From Bryobacterales bacterium (lineage in GTDB: Bacteria; Acidobacteriota; Terriglobia; Bryobacterales; Bryobacteraceae), in the NCBI GenBank assembly GCA_025462985.1, contig JAOAPP010000703.1, positions 1 through 8,446 on the forward strand: a DNA stretch of 8,446 nt, in the 5' to 3' direction. The notes below the pieces were generated by a model. It ran no database searches and was not told where the DNA came from. It saw nothing but the letters and a program-made list of their open reading frames with translations. Below, one piece after another: positions 7,749 through 8,446 of this stretch (position 1 is the stretch's first letter; every line of letters begins with the position of its first letter). A program made the position numbers and the translations under genes.

Positions 7749-7775
7749 TTGGACGTTGAGCGTTGAATGTTTGCT
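7749..7775 (-). repeat. Heptad repeat tract, inverted copy
   Basis: The reverse complement contains CATTCAACGCTCAACGTCCA, matching 1324-1350 at 23 of 27 positions. The two tracts are in opposite orientation, about 6.4 kb apart, and bracket the aldo/keto reductase, the pump and the small membrane protein. The longer reading frame of the following gene (from 7756) runs through this repeat, which argues against that upstream start. Confidence 0.55.
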
Positions 7776-7845
7776 CCGTATGCATAGCAAATTGAGACGG
7801 CAAGGCGGAGCGAGCCGACTGGTCGTAATGGGTGTATCATGGGAA

Positions 7846-8259
7846 ATGTCCGATCCACGAAACGTCGCCCACGACAAGAAAGTGAAGCAGGAGAAGGAAC
7901 ACCACGAGCTGGCGGCGGGTGCCGCGAGCAAAGCGAAGAAACGCAAAAGGACGGCGAAGCCGAATGACGTAGTCCCACCCACAACGGCAGCCGAGGTCCC
8001 AAAGGCGGAGCAAGCCCCTGGCGAACTGGAGAAGTCACTTACCGTCCTCTCGAAGCTGAAGGACATGGAGTTCCATTCCCGGGCCAACATCGAAACGCTG
8101 GCCCAATTGAGCCTCACGATTGAAGACGAGCTCAAGCAGAAGGAATTCTCCAACCCGGTGGGCGAGATCTATTCAGCGCAAGACGGATTCCAGACGAAAC
8201 TCTTGGCCTTGATCGAGAGCTACGGAGCGAAGTGCGAGAGTTTGAAGCCGTCGAGCTGA
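7846..8259 (+). CDS. Lysine-rich hypothetical protein
   Basis: A 137-residue protein that I do not recognise. Residues 1-60 are low complexity and highly basic (KKVKQEKEHH; SKAKKRKRTAKP), then Pro/Ala-rich (VVPPTTAAEVPKAEQAP), as in disordered nucleic-acid-binding tails. Residues 60-128 look helical and amphipathic (ELEKSLTVLSKLKDM, IETLAQLSLTIEDELKQKE, FQTKLLALIESYGAKC), with a single Cys130. It has no signal peptide or membrane segment, so it is likely cytoplasmic. The frame is open up to 7756, but that part overlaps the heptad repeat. ATG 7846 is preferred and ATG 7828 is possible; neither has a clear ribosome binding site. The gene faces tag, with only 40 bases between their stops. DNA or RNA binding is a guess from the basic tail. 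Confidence 0.6.
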   Translation: MSDPRNVAHDKKVKQEKEHHELAAGAASKAKKRKRTAKPNDVVPPTTAAEVPKAEQAPGELEKSLTVLSKLKDMEFHSRANIETLAQLSLTIEDELKQKEFSNPVGEIYSAQDGFQTKLLALIESYGAKCESLKPSS

Positions 8260-8260
8260 G

Positions 8261-8282
8261 CGCGGCTTTGAAGCGCGCCGCG
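8261..8282. terminator. Weak GC hairpin between convergent genes
   Basis: CGCGGC (8261-8266) pairs with GCCGCG (8277-8282) around a 10-base loop, in the 40-base gap between the stops of the lysine-rich gene and tag. The position fits a shared terminator for convergent genes, but neither strand shows a T-run after the stem, so the call is weak. Confidence 0.25.
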
Positions 8283-8299
8283 GGCGTTACATTGTGTTG

Positions 8300-8446
8300 T
8301 CAGTTGCGCCGACGCACGGCACCAAGTTCCGAGTGCCGCGCACACGTCACGAGATGGTCGTTCACCATGCCGGTCGCTTGCATCAACGCATAGCAGATGG
8401 TTGAGCCGACGAACTTGAATCCGCGCTGAAGGAGGTCACGGCTCAT
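8300..8446 (-). CDS. tag: DNA-3-methyladenine glycosylase I, C-terminal part
   Basis: The minus-strand frame is open from the right edge to a TGA at 8300-8302, giving the last 48 residues. It contains SRDLLQRGFKFVGSTICYAL and then MQATGMVNDHLVTCARH, the signature C-terminal region of Tag. The enzyme removes 3-methyladenine from alkylated DNA as the first step of base excision repair in the cytoplasm. The HLVTC spacing (His, three residues, Cys) matches the two C-terminal zinc ligands of E. coli Tag (His175 and Cys179). The other two ligands and the catalytic Glu lie outside the window. The Met at the edge is probably internal, since Tag is about 190 residues long. The tail after the zinc site is short and basic (VRRRN), within normal variation. 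Confidence 0.92.
   Translation of the reverse strand: MSRDLLQRGFKFVGSTICYALMQATGMVNDHLVTCARHSELGAVRRRN

Larger units (their letters stand above)
7516..7845. other. Gene-free stretch with gene fossils and repeats
   Basis: No intact gene is seen between the small membrane protein and the lysine-rich protein. The stretch holds, in order, a C-terminal fragment of a TPR-like protein on the minus strand, a 23-bp imperfect palindrome, a frameshifted fragment of a paralogue of the 7003-7515 gene, a heptad repeat copy, and a weak hairpin (TTTGCT 7770-7775 with AGCAAA 7786-7791). GCCGAAGTAG at 7524-7533 also occurs at 1352-1361, next to the other heptad tract. No convincing terminator or promoter was found. 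Confidence 0.6.

Noticed and set aside
7839..7966. Alternative short frame from ATG 7839 overlapping the lysine-rich gene
   Set aside because: It is short and Arg/Gly/Glu-rich without features, while the 7846 frame stays open for 137 residues and shows a basic tail plus helical part.

Overview
The window looks like a chromosomal stretch from a GC-rich, free-living Gram-negative bacterium. Several things point, as inference, to the Verrucomicrobiota (Chthoniobacterales-like soil lineages), with Acidobacteriota as the alternative. These are the RND efflux genes with a lipoprotein adaptor, the close likeness of the cupin to the Granulicella hydroxynitrile-lyase cupin, and dispersed TCAACGC-type heptad repeats between genes.

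Layout from left to right. (1) A PhzF-family epimerase/isomerase cut by the left edge (1-768). (2) A single-domain Mn-type cupin very close to the hydroxynitrile lyase-like cupins (902-1300). (3) A short intergenic region with a heptad repeat and nested inverted repeats. (4) An aldo/keto reductase (1526-2524). (5) A compact efflux unit: RND periplasmic adaptor lipoprotein (2606-3814), HAE1/AcrB-type RND permease (3824-7000) and a small multi-pass membrane protein of unknown function (7003-7515). Spacings inside the unit are 9 and 2 bases. (6) A 330-base gene-free stretch holding two gene fossils, a palindrome and an inverted copy of the heptad repeat. (7) A small lysine-rich hypothetical protein (7846-8259). 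(8) On the minus strand, the C-terminal end of DNA-3-methyladenine glycosylase I (tag), cut by the right edge.

The adaptor and permease should form two thirds of a proton-driven tripartite pump. No TolC-like outer-membrane channel and no local transcriptional regulator lie in the window. The tightly linked small membrane protein is the least explained conserved-looking gene. The PhzF protein, cupin and aldo/keto reductase are three small-molecule enzymes in the same orientation upstream of the pump, but the sequence gives no proof that they share a pathway.

I did not find a clearly new multi-gene system. The most distinctive signals are the fossil-rich stretch at 7546-7775, which includes a decayed paralogue of the small membrane protein ending next to the heptad repeat; a Gly-to-Trp change beside the PhzF active-site histidine; and the full set of HNL-type metal ligands in the cupin.
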